The notes beneath the pieces were generated by a model. That model did not search any database. It was not told the origin of the DNA and saw only the letters and a list, made by a program, of their open reading frames with translations. From Boesenbergia rotunda (lineage: Eukaryota > Streptophyta > Magnoliopsida > Zingiberales > Zingiberaceae): a stretch of 64,000 nt of DNA. The DNA is taken from positions 124,001-188,000 of the forward strand of contig JAGFNQ010007672.1 in NCBI GenBank assembly GCA_024364735.1, in the 5' to 3' direction. Of the stretch, positions 1-12,480 are shown piece after piece; position 1 is the first letter of the stretch; each line of letters opens with the position of its first letter. Position numbers and translations under genes: made by a program.

Positions 1-1235
1 TGTGTATGTGGTGTTTAAATGAAATGTCTGATTTCCTTAACTGTTAGCATGCTACTACTTCCTATGATATGAGTATGATCTATGCGACCAAATCTTGTCA
101 TATCTAAAGTATGTTTAAGTGGTCGAATTATGATGTATGTATGAGCATGTCTTATGGCCCATGGGGCACCCTTATGAGATTTCATGTGATATGTATGATG
201 AAATGCTTGAAAGGATACTCCACTAAGTATGGGATCCAGAACACCCTTATGTTGTGAGGTGTGTCCCTATGGGATCAGAAACACCCTGAAAAAGTGGGTG
301 TCTCTTGAGCAGTGAAATTGGAGTACATCCTTAGCATATATATGTAAAGACATGATAAGTATTTTACTTTGTAAGTTGTGTACCCGACTCGTAAGAGGGG
401 TCGTTAAATAAATCCGGGGTGCATGTTAACTTAAGGTCATGGCTCCGGTAGGACGTAAGAGGTCCTGCTCTAATGGGATTGGTGGCTCGCTACCCCAACT
501 CATTAGGGAACGCGCATCATGTGGTACACAACTGGGCCCTATATGATATGGATGTATTTTTAAGTAATACCTTTATGGAACTGTTTTGAAAAACATTTAT
601 TGCATGTGATGGGTATGCTTAAAATACTATATACTGCATGCATAGAAACTTTGATGTTTAATATGCTATGATGAACTCATGCTTATGTTTTGTTATGTGT
701 ACATGTTGTATGCTTTCGTATGGATTTTGCGAGTAGGACTGGATCCTTACTAAGCTTTTATGCTTACTAGTTATGTGTTGTCTTATGCTGCAGATAAAGG
801 TAACGAACACTTGAACTAAAGGAAGAGGCAGGAAGGTTGAGGATGTGTGGGGTGGTGGCTCGGGAAAGAATAATTCTATATCTACTTTAATATGCTTATG
901 TTAATGTTCTTGATAAAAAATGTCAGTGATTACTCTTATATTTGATTAAGTTATGAGATGAACTACTTGTGAACCTAGCATGTTATAGGATAACTTTTAT
1001 TTAAGATATTTCACATGAGGTTCTAGATTTCCTTAGATTCAATTTCATGAATTAATATTATGCATGGAAACATATGACTATGCTTTTAAAGGATGATTAA
1101 AGCATGATAGATAATTTGTATGCACTGATTAATATGCTTAGCACTTATGTTCTTCTTTTAAAAGTTAAAAAAAAATTATATGAATGAGTAGTACGTAACC
1201 CCGCCCCGAGAGTAGATATAAGGGCGGGCGTTACA
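1..1235 (+). repeat. Partial LTR 'A', Tekay/Del-like Gypsy, sense plus
   Basis: The stretch ends in GGGCGGGCGTTACA, the same terminus (inverted) as LTRs B, C and D in this window. Internal blocks also match B and C in reverse complement: a 'tactaagctttatgcttact' type block, a GT-rich block near 840 and a GCGCGC-type block near 500-540. Sense is taken as plus because B and D carry TATA-like boxes on their opposite strand. The left end lies outside the window. No ORF of note. The Gypsy assignment is inferred from the long LTR and the TGTAACGACCC / GGGCGTTACA termini; no pol domain is visible. Confidence 0.7.
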
Positions 1236-1903
1236 TTTTGTGATCTAACAAGTCTACTAAGTGTGCAGGAAAAGTCCTAGGTACACTAGGCAAGAAGTCC
1301 TAACAAAGGGCTGGGCAAAGAAGTCCTGGTCGAGGACTGGGTAAGAAGACCTGACCAGAAGTTGGGCAAAGAGTCCTGGTTGAGGACTGGGCAAGAAGTC
1401 CTGGCAAAGGGCTAGGCACCGAAGACCTGACCGAAAGTTGGGCAAGAAGACCTAACCGGAAGTTGGGCACGAAGACCTGGTCAGGTGGATTGGGCAAGAG
1501 TCCAATCGGAGAAGCCGGTTGGCAAAAGGTAAACTCTCGTGAGAGGAGTAGGTGAGGACGTGTTTCCCGTCGAGGGAATAGTAGGCGTCGGTTCGACCTA
1601 GGGTTCCATTTGGGAAACCCAAAGTCAGAACCAAGACAGCTTAGGTTGTAAATAAAGGCTAATATGTTTTGCTTCTTTGTTTTGGAACTAACCTTGGTTG
1701 CAGGGATCGAAGGACTGGTTTTATGCAGCTGAGGCACCTCAATGGAGTGAGGCACCTTATTGGGGTTAGGCGCCCGGATGCATACGTGCGCCCGGATGGA
1801 TATAGGCGCCCCAGTGCAAAGGCAAAATAGAACCAAGCGAAGCAAACAACCACGAAGCCACTGGACATACTCAGCTCAGGCGCCCGTGAGGTCACGGGTG
1901 CCC
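1236..1903 (+). repeat. LTR 'E', left part (SIRE-type Copia), plus
   Basis: Left visible part of an LTR that resumes at 5219 after element B; the two sides rejoin at the duplicated TGCCC. It contains a degenerate array near 1270-1500 of GTCCT...AGGAC dyads ('gtcctggtcgaggactgggc'), then AGGCGCC-rich sequence near 1730-1890. The same composition appears in reverse in LTR P (53402-54727). The LTR 5' end is not seen, because A abuts it at 1235. The short ORFs on minus here have biased composition from the repeats and are not supported. Confidence 0.65.
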
Positions 1904-4900
1904 TGTAACGCCCGCCTTTTTCCCACACCTTATGGTGTGGCGAGAAAGGCGTCGTTACGCTAAACATACATGTACATATAAAACATCTTAATGCAGCGGA
2001 ATAATTTTTTTCTTCTACACATGTTTTAACCATGCAACTAATACATGAAACATCTATACATGCATAAACTTGTCATCCCTGGACTTAGCATATTAACAAC
2101 ATGCATGGCATCATGATATAACCATTTCATAGCTTATTCATAATCATCATAAGTAGCATAACCAAAACATAGCATAAGTATCATTGAAACATAAGTAGCA
2201 TAATCATCCATTAGGCATAACCATTGAAACATAGCATAGAATCTAAGGAGGCATTTCCAAAACCCAAGACATGCGATATGTGTAAATAAAAGAATCCTTT
2301 GCCAAGTCACTGCCACACACACACATGCTCTTGCCCCTCCTGCTGCTTCCTTTAGTAACTTCTTGCTTGATCTGCGGTACGAGGAAAATAAGACTATAAG
2401 CACACAGGCTTAGTAAGACCCTTTCATACTCACTAAAACCATACGTCGCTTAAACATAAACATATCAAGCATCTGACATAACATAATTCTGAACATGAAA
2501 CATAAGCATAGTCTTGGCGTAAATCATAAGCATATGACATGATTTTTAACATAAACATAAACTTAACACATACCTAGCATGGCACAATTCTTAATGTACA
2601 TGAGCATGAACATACTTAGCATAGCATAATTCTTAACATACATGAGCATGAAACATATTTATCATGACATAATTCTTAACATACACGAGCATGAAACATA
2701 CTTATCATGACATAATTCTTAACATACATGGGCATAAGCACAATCTTATCATAAGCATAAGCATAAAACATACTTACCCTGGCGTGATGCATAACATGAA
2801 TGAATGCATGAGTCGAAATGCGTATACATAGGGATGCTTAATTTTAAAATCATACTTTTAAATACTTAAACATAAACATAACATCATTGGGGTCCCCGGC
2901 TTGTACCACATACATACATCATATGCGCGCATCCCTAAGTAAATACGAGGTAGCTAGTCTCGACCTATTAGGTTAAGGACAGCTACGGTAGTCCCAGAAC
3001 CATGGATAGCATAGTCGGTAGTCCAGAACCGGGGCGTTCTTAAGGTGCCCATCCCTGTTGGACAGCTTCGGTAGTCCTAGAACCGTGGACAGCATAGTCG
3101 GTAGTCCAGAACCGGGGCGTTCTTATGCTGCCCATCCCTTGGACCCTTACATCGGTCCGGTACAAGCCCATTCATAAAGTAAAATAACTTTGCATGCTTC
3201 ATCATTCATAGACATTCATGACATAAACATAATCTTGTTTCATGAAACATAACTTAAGAGTAGGAACAGCTGCGGTAGTTCCAGAACTGTGGACAGCTAC
3301 GGTAGTCCAGAACCGAGGCGTTCTTAAGGTGCCCATCCCTTAACATGACATAAACATACTTACATTTCATCATTCATACTTAACATCATGATGCCTTAAA
3401 GGCATGAACATTCATCATCATTCCTTATCTTCATTCATAAGGTATGTCATGCTTACATCATTTTGTCTTAGGGTCATGGTTATCATTTTCGTTCATCATC
3501 TTCATTCTTAAACATGACATACGTACATATCATTCATAAAGCATGACATACATACATAGCATTCATAAACATGGCTTACATACATATTGTTCATAAAACA
3601 TGGCATACATACATGTCATCCATAAAGCATGGCATACATACATATCATTCATAAAACAAGGCATACATACCTATCCTTCATACACATACATCTATTATAA
3701 GCATTTAACCTTCTACATGCATCATTCTATTTAACATAACATACCCCTACATTAATTACATATCATGGTATATGATCTAAATATTCATGAGTAAAGCATA
3801 GCATAGAACCTAACATACAAGGTCATGTTACATACTACATAAACTAAGATTTTTGTAATATAAAGATCCTTACATCATGCTTAACTATGTACTTACATCA
3901 TGGTAACTTATAAACATGTATCCTTGAGACCTTAGCCCAATTCAAACCCTAGTTTTGGATCTTGGCCGAAAACCCTAAGGGACCATAAAGCCATAGAAAA
4001 TTTACCTAGGTCATGATTAACATCCCATACCTTACATATCATGCCATGGAAAACCATTTGAACCCTTGGTTGGATTTAACCCTAAGTCCTAGGCCCATAC
4101 CATGAGTTGGCCGAAACCCTAGAAGGGTAATAAGCCCATAGGAAATTTCATATAAATCACCAATATTACCCATAAGATATCATAAGAAACATACTAATCA
4201 TGCTTGGAAAGGTTGGGGTTTACCCTAGCCCTTTAGCCTTGATGTGGCCGAAACCCTAGTGGGGTTCTAGGGTGCTACAAAAACTTCAAACATTATACTT
4301 TATTGCTTAACCTATCATGAGTAAACATTTGAAAACATAAGAGAGGTTTTTTTAACATGATTTTTAGCCCAAAACCTTGCTTGGCCGAAATCTTTACAAG
4401 CCCTAACCATGGATTTTTCAACATAGCATGCCAATAAAAACTTAGATCATGATAAATAACTTGGAAGCTATCATACCACAGGTGAGGGGGTCTTACCTTC
4501 CCTTATCTTGGATTTAATCCTTGAATAATGAAATAGAAAGAACCTTCTTGACTCCAAACTTCTCTTTAGCCCTTGTAGCCTAGTAGAGAGCCTTGAGTCT
4601 TCAAGATGGAGTCCTTGGTGGAATTTTTCCTAAGGGGAGAGCCCTTGTGGTTTTAGGCTAGAGCAAGGAGGAAGAGGAAAGAATGACTTGGGAAGAAGAG
4701 AAGGGAAATTGTAACTCCCATGCCACCTTTATACCACATTAAGGAGGGCAAGTGAAGAGTCATGGTGTCTCTTCCCTTGATGACTCTTCATTTCCCCTAA
4801 GCCTTAACCAAAATCCACTTCATCCTCTACTAGCACTCCCTTGCTAGGTGAATTGGTTAGTACATGCATGGTGGTACCATAGGTCCAAGGTTCATCCTTG

Positions 4901-5213
4901 GTGCATGCACTTTATTTTTATATTTTATTTTATTTTATTTTTATATTATTTTTGAAAATTCCCCAAAAATTCCCCCATGATCATGCTAATACTCCTAATT
5001 AAAACCCATTTATATTTATATTAAATTTCACCTAAAATCCATTAATAATCATGGTCTTAGAAAAGCCCATTAGTACTTAGCTTCTCGATTTAAATGAGAA
5101 ATTATGGATAATTAGGCTAAGGTTCGTACTAGTATCTCTAAATTCCTTCAAAACTATCTAGACATGATCAATATTTTAAAGAAAATATTGAGGAGATTTT
5201 CCGGGTCGTTACA
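1904..5213 (-). mobile_element. Solo LTR 'B', Tekay/Del-like, with TSD TGCCC
   Basis: Begins TGTAACGCCC and ends GGGTCGTTACA, flanked on both sides by TGCCC (1899-1903 and 5214-5218). Length 3,310 bp. No PBS, PPT or internal domain is present, so it is a solo LTR left by LTR-LTR recombination. Sense is inferred as minus from a TATAAAGG box on the minus strand at 4727-4734. Internal features include repeated 'ggtagtccagaaccg' blocks at about 2970-3320, 'cataaagcatgacatacata' blocks at about 3530-3680, and four GGCCGAAA motifs between 3960 and 4390 near AAACCCTA. Confidence 0.9.
4727..4734 (-). promoter_or_regulatory. TATA-like box of LTR B
   Basis: TATAAAGG on the minus strand. It supports minus as the transcriptional sense of this LTR. 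Activity is not shown. Confidence 0.4.
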
Positions 5214-5218
5214 TGCCC

Positions 5219-5764
5219 CCATCAGCTCAGGCGCCCAAGTGAAGATGGATAAGCGCTGACCGAGCCTACGGATAAGAGATCGTGTAGGGAAGGCCACGTG
5301 TAGGCGCTCCCATCGACACGGGCGCCCCCATGGGTACTATAAAAGGGGGTTCACCCCCAAGGCTTCGAACAACATCGCTCTCTACGCTCCAGACACTTTC
5401 GTTCAAGCGCTGTGCTCCGACAAACCTCGACTTCGAGATTCCAGCGCCGACGACGACCCTCTGCTCCGAAATTCGATCCACCTCGGGTGTCGGTAAACTT
5501 AAATTACGAAAGTGTTGCTAATTTAATTTCCAATTCTATATATGTACTATCAATCTGTAAAAGATTTTTCGAATATAGAATTGCACAAAGTAAATGGTCA
5601 AGGACCGTGGGCCTTGGAGAAGGAGTCGACTGCGACTCCGAACCAAGTAAAACCAATCTATGTTCGCGATTGATTTATTTTCCACTGTATATTTTCTCTA
5701 GTGTTCCGAAAAATTTGATCTCGATATTCACCCCCCTCCTCTATCGAGTTTCTACGATCCAACA
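5219..5764 (+). repeat. LTR 'E', right part (U3 end, R, U5), SIRE-type
   Basis: Continues the LTR cut by B. It holds a G-box CACGTG at 5295-5300, a TATAAAAG box at 5338-5345, a GC-rich leader, the C-rich 'ttcacccccctcctc' block typical of SIRE LTR ends, and the terminus 'gatccaaca' at 5764. The next base belongs to the gag of F1, so E inserted into F1. No PBS follows, so this is a solo LTR or the outer end of a 3' LTR. Confidence 0.75.
5338..5345 (+). promoter_or_regulatory. TATA box of LTR E, G-box upstream
   Basis: TATAAAAG on the plus strand with a perfect CACGTG G-box about 40 bp upstream (5295-5300). The arrangement matches a plant Pol II core promoter. The spacing and motifs are visible; activity is not. 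Confidence 0.55.
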
Positions 5765-6609
5765 GATAACACCGCTAAACAAGTTTCAACAACTAATGAA
5801 AAAGATATACCTTTATTGTTCTCCTTTCAGTGGGGACAGTTTACCTTCCAATGTCCAGTCTGTTTGCATGTGAAGCACTTGCCTTTCGGCTTCTTCACTC
5901 CAACCTGAGGTTCTTGAGATCCATCCTCTTTCTTTATTAAACCTTGTTTCTTCTTCTTCTTGCCTTTCGGCTTAGAAACAGAAACTTTTTCAGCAACATA
6001 AGCTTGAGCACTTTGACGAAATAGCCCCTCAGCTACCTAGAGTTCTGCCAAAAGTTTCGCCAACGAATATGTCCTTTTGTTCATATTGTAGTTCAGGCGG
6101 AACTGATCAAAACTCCTAGGTAGTGATTGGAGAATGATATCAACCAAGGTTTCCCCATCGATTTCAGCTCCAAGGACTTCCTTCTCATTCAAATGAGCCA
6201 TCATCTTAAGGACATGATCCCTCACGGGAGTTCCCTCAGCCATGGTGGTCATCATTATGTTCCTCATAGTCTCTTGTCTAGCAGCCCAATTCTAGTGTTC
6301 GAAGAGCTCCTTGAGATTGAACATCATGTCATAAGCAGTGGAATAAGCCTGATGTTGATGTTGCAGCACATTTGATATGGATGTCAAAATGTAATACCGT
6401 GCCATCTTGTCTACCTTCACTGACTTCTTTTAACGTTCCTTCTCCTCTTCACTAGAATTCTCACTAGGCTTTTCAGGACAGATCTCCAAGAGTACAAATT
6501 TGTACTCCTCAGCAGTCAAGACAATATCCAAGTTTCTTTTCCAATCTATGTAATTGGGACCAGTAAGTTTGTTTTCTTTTAAAATCATAGCAAGTGGGTT
6601 GAAAGTCAT
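5765..6609 (-). pseudogene. gag: Copia Gag-start of Pro, Angela-like element F1 (broken)
   Basis: Gag polyprotein read on minus from an ATG at 6607-6609 (protein starts MTFNPLAMILKENKL). The N-terminal Gag region includes the 'TGPNYIDWKRNL' type motif. It continues through the UBN2-like capsid region (open 6267-6037) and a zinc knuckle of CX2CX4HX4C form at about 5835-5875, then runs into the pre-protease segment 'SLVVETCLAVLS', where LTR E interrupts it at 5764/5765. An in-frame TAA near 6432 and a stop after '..LAKLLAEL' near 6037 break it. Gag would form the virus-like particle that packages element RNA. The remaining pol of F1 must lie beyond E, left of the window, or is lost. Confidence 0.8.
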
Positions 6610-7646
6610 TTTGAAAAATCCTAAGAATCACAATGGTCAAAACATTAGATTTTAAAATCAAATTGATTCCTCAAATAATAAAATTTTAGAATCACCAACA
6701 CCTCAAAACACCGTGAATTTTGTATTCCACGATAGTGTGGACATATACAAGTTCAAACATTTGTAAGAGGAGGTTTTACCCATTAATTTTACTATCTTGT
6801 CAACCTTACTTTTTGACAAATAAAATTAATAGTTGGTTTATCTTCGGCCACACAAATAATAGCAATGACTCCGATGGGGAGGATACTATTATTTGCATCT
6901 AAGTGTACACCATTACATGAAACTAAGGCAATTATCTAGGATTATGCCCCTTCCGATGGGGAAGATTACACACTCCAAAATAATTTCCTATAATCATATT
7001 TGATCTAGTGATCCACGAAACAAACTCATCCGATGTGGAGGAAGGCACATAGAGCCAACACACACGTTTGTTCGCATCACTTATCAAATTGGTAATGGAG
7101 GCCACGGGACTCAAAGATTCGCTCTCCCACTTAGTAATTTAAAAATGAGGAGTTTTCATGCAATCACAACAAACATAATAAACAATCAAGCAATAAATAT
7201 GAAAATCTAAATTTCCAACTATTATGACTTTTGTTCTCCAATATGCCTCCAGTCGTGTCACTACCTCGTCTCCATCTTCCTTCACCATGCGCAAGCAAGA
7301 AGAAGCCCCGAGCCGAGAATAAAATTTGTTTTAATTTACATCCATCGGTCCTATACTCCACAAAGGAGTGTACATAAAATCTGGATCGAAATAAATTAAA
7401 ACAAACGTCTAACATTTGTCGTATTTAATTACACAATTAAATACTAATGGCCTTGTCAACCCCCAGGATTCAAATAAATACATACAATCACACACACAAT
7501 CACATGCAATCACATAGCCTTAATAGTTGAATCTTATGCCTGCCACCAAAAAATTAGCCTATCGCACATCCTACTATTATCCGACATATTATATATGATA
7601 AGCATGAATGTAACCAAATCCAAAACATACAAAATCGGAAACCATT
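6610..7646 (-). other. Untranslated leader of element F1
   Basis: About 1 kb between the PBS (7647-7659) and the gag ATG. No coding frame matches any known family. Short repeated segments include 'ccgatggggaagatta' variants near 6870-7040. It is expected to hold packaging and dimerisation signals, but none can be pinpointed. Confidence 0.6.
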
Positions 7647-7659
7647 GGCTCTGATACCA
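7647..7659 (-). other. Primer binding site (tRNA-iMet), element F1
   Basis: Minus strand reads TGGTATCAGAGCC two bases inside the LTR end, the complement of the initiator-tRNA-Met 3' end used by most plant Copia elements. It fixes the LTR boundary at 7662. Confidence 0.9.
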
Positions 7660-7661
7660 GT

Positions 7662-9328
7662 TGTTGGGTTTCGGTTGCATCAGGATTCCTCTCGATGTCC
7701 CCGGATTAAAATTTTATTAATAAAAACAAATCCGGATGGAAAGAAACTTCCCAAGCAACCGTTTTCATCATCGTGTTATTCGATTGAGTGATCACTTGAA
7801 CAAACTTCTTGTTTAAGCAATTCTAACTCCTTTGTCGAATTGCCGCGGAATAGATGACGATGTTTGATCACCGATTTTTGTGTTTGATTTCGAGGTCCAT
7901 GACAAATAAGAAAATAATAATTAAATTAGAACAAGAAACAAATTTATACCTCTTGATCTTCTATTGTATTCCTATCCCCTTCTTGGACGTTGTGTGGGCG
8001 ATGGTCTTCCATGAAACGAAGCCACCAACCGAAAGCCTACTTCTTCCTCCCCTTAATTGCGCTGAGAGTCTCTAAAGAAAGGAGATGGTTCTCCTTTCAT
8101 TTCTCCTTTGCGCCGAGAGCCTCCATCCTTCTCCAAAGATGATCACACCCAAGGGAGGAGGAAGAGAAGGGAAGAAAGAAACAAATTCTTCCTTCCCCAA
8201 GCCCTAGCTACCGTCTTTCCTCTTCTTACCACTAGCCAAAAGAAAAGAGAAGACACCTTCCTTTTAATTGTTGTTGCCGCAAGCCACAAAGGAGAAGAGA
8301 AGGAGAAGAGAGGAGAAGAAAAACAAGAGTTTTCCTTCCTCCCAACACCTTGGCTGAACTCCACCCTTGCCTCCTTGCGTCGGCGCCACAAGCCAAGAGA
8401 GAAAGAGAGAGAGAGGAATAAGGGCTTAGGTTATGTTTCATGATAGCTTTATGAGGTATATATAGACTACAATAGGGACCATGAGGAGGAGTTGGTTTTG
8501 GTCTCCTAATGGATCCTAAGCCCGATTCATTAATGATAACCCACTCCACTAATGGGTTATCATTGAACTACCGCACCAACCCAATAATTAAATATGGGCT
8601 CCACCATATTATGTGTATATAATCTCTCTGTGTTTAAGATCTCGCATGTCTATTAATTAATTAAATTACTGATAATTTAATTAATTAATATCTAACTTCA
8701 TGAGTTGTACCACTCATCCTTATCATCATGTCAGACCAAGTCCACCTACAAGATTTACATGATAAACTTTATATAAGCTCCTCAAGGGGACATCATCATC
8801 CTAACGCATTAGGACACGGTTTCCTTCTATAATCAACGACATACCATGCAAATAATATTATTTCCCAATTTATCGGGCCTATTTATTTAACAAATAAATC
8901 TCGCTCATTGGTAAATCAAAGAAATAGATATTAAGTACATGTGCCTGTTATTATATCGGGATTAAGAGCATGTACATCTCTGATTCGATTATATTGTCAA
9001 TATAAATTGAATCATCTCTAATCGGTCCTACTCAATAGACACAATGTGTACTAGTGTAATTCTATAGTAAAGATAGACTAATACCAAATTACACTACAAC
9101 CATTCTAATGGTTTGTCCAAATCCATCTCGGTTGTGAGCCACTACTTATACTTCACAAGGGATTGATAATATGATCTTCTATATGGCACCACACACCATG
9201 TTATCTACAATATAAAGTAATGGACAATAGCATATATAACAAATATAAAATACAAACAATGACCATGTGATTCTTATTCCAAAATAGATGTTCATACAAA
9301 AGCAAGGGTTTTAGTATACATTCTAACA
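7662..9328 (-). repeat. LTR of element F, shared by F1 and F2
   Basis: Starts TGTTGGGTTTCGG and ends TTCTAACA on the plus strand; 1,667 bp. It is flanked on the left by a PBS, as a 5' LTR of F1, and on the right by a PPT, as a 3' LTR of F2. A TATATATA box lies on minus at 8457-8464. The GA/CT-rich block at 8100-8420 yields overlapping ORFs on both strands that are compositional artefacts. Confidence 0.85.
8457..8464 (-). promoter_or_regulatory. TATA box of F LTR
   Basis: TATATATA palindrome placed upstream of the purine-rich leader when read on minus, at a position equivalent to TATA boxes in the other Copia LTRs here. Confidence 0.45.
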
Positions 9329-9342
9329 ATCTCCCACTTATA
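9329..9342 (-). other. Polypurine tract, element F2
   Basis: Minus strand reads TATAAGTGGGAGAT directly before the LTR TG. This is the plus-strand primer site of reverse transcription and marks 9328 as the LTR boundary. Confidence 0.8.
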
Positions 9343-9361
9343 CTAAAAGACCATGCTGCTA

Positions 9362-11965
9362 TCAAACTGCCATACATTTGATTCTCATCCCCTCCACATG
9401 CCTATCATAAGCTCTTGCTGGAAGGGCCTTATTGAAAGCATCTGCCAGGTTATCCACTGATGCAATCTTGGCGACAACAACTTCTCCTCGCTTTACGATG
9501 TCTCGTATCAGGTGGTGCTTGCGCTTTATAAGTTTACTTGCCTTATGAGCTCGTAGTTCCTTCGAGTTTGCTACTGTACCACTGTTATCACAATAAATTG
9601 TGATAGCTCTGGGCAAACCAGGAATCACCTTTAAGTCCATTAAGAAGTTCCTGAGCCATACAGATTCTGGGGTTGCCTCAGAGGCCGCCACATACTCAGC
9701 TTCATTGGTGGAGTCCGCAACGCATTTCTGCTTGATACTCCTCCATACTATGGCTCAACCACCCAAAGTAAACACATAACTTGAGGTAGACTTGCTCTTA
9801 TCCCTATCTGATTGGAAGTCAGAATCTGTGTAACCCACAGGGAGCAAATGGTCTGCCTGGTAAACTAGCATATAATCCCTAGTCCTTTTCATGAACTTCA
9901 ATATATGCTTTATCGCAGTCCAATGTCCTTATCCTGGATTACTCTGATATCTGCTAACCATACCTACGGTAAAACAGATATCCGGTCTCGTACATAACAT
10001 AACATACATTAGGCTTCCTATAGCCGAAGCATAAGGAACCACTTTCATCTCCTCAATCTTCTTTGATGTTTTAGGACACATCACCATAGATAGAGGTACT
10101 CCATGCTGAAAAGGTAGAAAACCTTTATTAGAGTTTTGCATACTAAAATGAGCTAGGATAGTGTCAAAGTAAGAAGCTTGAGATAAGCACAACATCCTTT
10201 TCTTCCGATCTCTTATAATTTTGATCCCAAGGATGTGTCCAGCTTCTCCCAAGTCCTTCATATCAAACTGTTTAGACAACCATACTCTTACGTCTTACAA
10301 CACTTCGACATTGTTGCCAATGAATAAAATATCATCTACGTATAGTACAAGAAATACCACTACGATTCCGTCATATCTCTTGTATACATAAGACTCATCT
10401 AGACTTTGAATAAATCCATAAGACTAGATTACCTCATCAAACCAGATGTTCCAAGATCATGAAGCTTGCTTCAATCTATAAATTGATCAATTAAGCTTAC
10501 TCACATGATCCTCTTTGCCATTTGTAATGAATCCCTCTGGTTGCTTCATATAGATGTTGTCCTCAAGACTTCCATTAAGGAAAGATGCCTTGGCATCCAT
10601 CTGCCAAACCTCATAATCCATATGGACAACAATAGACAAGAGAATCCAGATAGACTTAAGTATGGCTACCGGCGAAAAGGTTTCCTCATAATCGATACCC
10701 TCTTTCTGAGTATACCCCTTCGCAACAAGCCTTGCTTTAAATGTCTCTCTACCTTTCCGTCTGATCCTCTCTTTCTTTTGTAGGCCTACTTGCATCCAAT
10801 GGATTTTACACATTCAAGTGGTTCTACTAGCTCCCAGACTTGATTAGAATCCATAGATTCTATCTCAAAATTCATCGCCTTTTGCCAAGATCAGACAAAG
10901 GTCACTCTTAAGATCTTTCCCTTCATATGGACTTCGAACTTGCATCAATGGATTTTACACATTCAGGTGGTTCTACTAGCTCCCAGACTTGATTAGAATC
11001 CATAGATTCTATCTCAGAATTCATCGCCTTTTGCCAAGATCAGACAAAGGTCACTCTTAAGATCTTTCCCTTCATATGGACTTCGAACTTGCATCAATAC
11101 CGTAATTTGTCGTTCTACAAAAAAACGATATTACACTACACGAAAGATCTTGGAATGAACTCTACCATAATAGGTCCAAGGATCAGGTTCATGTTCACCA
11201 GGGACCCAGTCCGAAGACTCTCCCAAGAACATGAATCTGTCAGGTTGTCTAACGACCCTTCTACTACGACGAGGTACTACCTGTGTATCATCTATGACGC
11301 GCGGTGCAGTCACTTGTGGTATATCCTCCTGTACCGTTGGTATTGAAGTAGGAACTTCCCCTCTCATTTTCTCTAGAACAATCTTACTCATGGGCTTGTA
11401 CTTCATTACATAGTTCTCCTCTAAAAATCGGGCATTCATGCTAACGATGACCTTCTGATCTTTAGGACTATAAAATGAACCACCTTTCGTTCCTCTAGGA
11501 TGGCCTACGAATAAGCCTACTTCTGTATGAGATTCCAACTTATCAGCATCTCCATTCAGCGCATGTGTTGGATTATCCCAAATCCGAATATGTCTCAGAC
11601 TGGGCTTATGCCCAGTCCACAACTTTGTGGGAGTATAGGGTACTGATTTAGAAGATACCAAGTTCAAAATGTACACTGTCATTTCTAGAGCATATCTCCA
11701 GAATGAATTCGGTAACTCCGAAAAACTCATCATCGATCTAACCATCTCCATAAGAGTCTTATTCCTTCGCTACGCCACACTATTCTGCTGGGGTGTACCA
11801 AGTGCAGACAATCGGGATTGAATCCTAGCCTCTGATAAGTAACTCCTAAACTCTTCCAAGAGGTATTCACCACCACGATGAGACCATAATGTCTTGATAC
11901 TTTTACTTTGACGTTTCTCCATATCAGCCTTGAATTCTTTGAACCTGTCAAAGCACTTAGATTTT
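9362..11965 (-). pseudogene. pol: Copia Pol (integrase-RT-RNase H), element F2, broken
   Basis: Read on minus: integrase core from about 11965 ('FKEFKADMEK', then 'QNSVA'), integrase C-terminal region (11751-11131), RT N-terminal part (10813-10487, with 'KARLVAKGYTQKEGIDYEETF'), RT catalytic YVDD at about 10336-10347, RT C-terminal part (10279-9929) and RNase H (9691-9362, with 'ADAFNKALPARAYDRHVEG'). Several stops and frameshifts separate these pieces. The second integrase catalytic Asp of the usual RSDRGGEY motif is His (codon 11878-11880). A 150-bp tandem duplication lies at 10789-11091 between integrase and RT. The 5' side ends abruptly at about 11965 against an AT-rich minisatellite, so gag, protease and half of integrase are missing. 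Lineage Angela/Tork-like. Confidence 0.85.
10789..11091. repeat. 150-bp tandem duplication within F2 pol
   Basis: The block starting 'cttgcatc' at 10789 repeats at 10939 and begins a third time at 11088, giving periods of 150 and 149 bp. The copies differ at a few bases, for example 'ctcaaaattc' versus 'ctcagaattc'. It lies between integrase and RT and disrupts the frame. Confidence 0.85.
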
Positions 11966-12480
11966 AATTAATTTTTAAGAACTTAAATTTTAATTAATTC
12001 TTAAATTTTAATTAATTTTTAACAACTTAAATTTTAATTAATTCTTAATTTTAAAATAATTCTTAACAACTTAAATTTTAATTAATTCTTAACAACTTAA
12101 ATTTTAATTAATTCTTAACACCTTAAATTTTAATTAATACTTAACATCTTAAATTTTAATTAATTCTTAAATTTTTATTAATTCTTAATAACTTAAATTT
12201 TAATTAATTCTTAAATGTTAATTAATTCTTATTAACTTAAATTTTAATTAATTCTTAAACAACTTAATTCTTAATTTAATTCATAATCTCAATTAATTCT
12301 TAACAACTTTAATTTTAATTAATCCTTAAATTTAATGAATTCTTAAACAACTTAATTCTTAATTTAATCCTTAATTCTTTATTAATTCTTAAACAACTTA
12401 AATCATAATTAACTCTTAACAACTCAAATCTCAATTAAAATCAAATCTTTTTCTTAAACTTAAATATTAATTAATAATCA
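11966..12480. repeat. AT-rich minisatellite, about 24-bp degenerate unit
   Basis: Many imperfect copies of 'aacttaaattttaattaatt' with 'cttaa' spacers. Almost no G in about 500 bp. It abuts the truncated integrase of F2 directly. No coding potential. Confidence 0.85.

Noticed and set aside
1257..2033. Several overlapping minus ORFs
   Set aside because: They arise from the repeated GTCCTGG/GGCGCC blocks of LTR E, cross its border into LTR B, and show only repeat-biased composition.
8108..8549. Lys/Arg-rich plus ORF and opposing minus ORFs
   Set aside because: They fall in the purine-rich leader part of the F LTR; open frames on both strands reflect composition.
12095..12260. Possible matrix attachment or replication origin in the AT-rich repeat
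   Set aside because: AT richness alone is not evidence; no other supporting motif.
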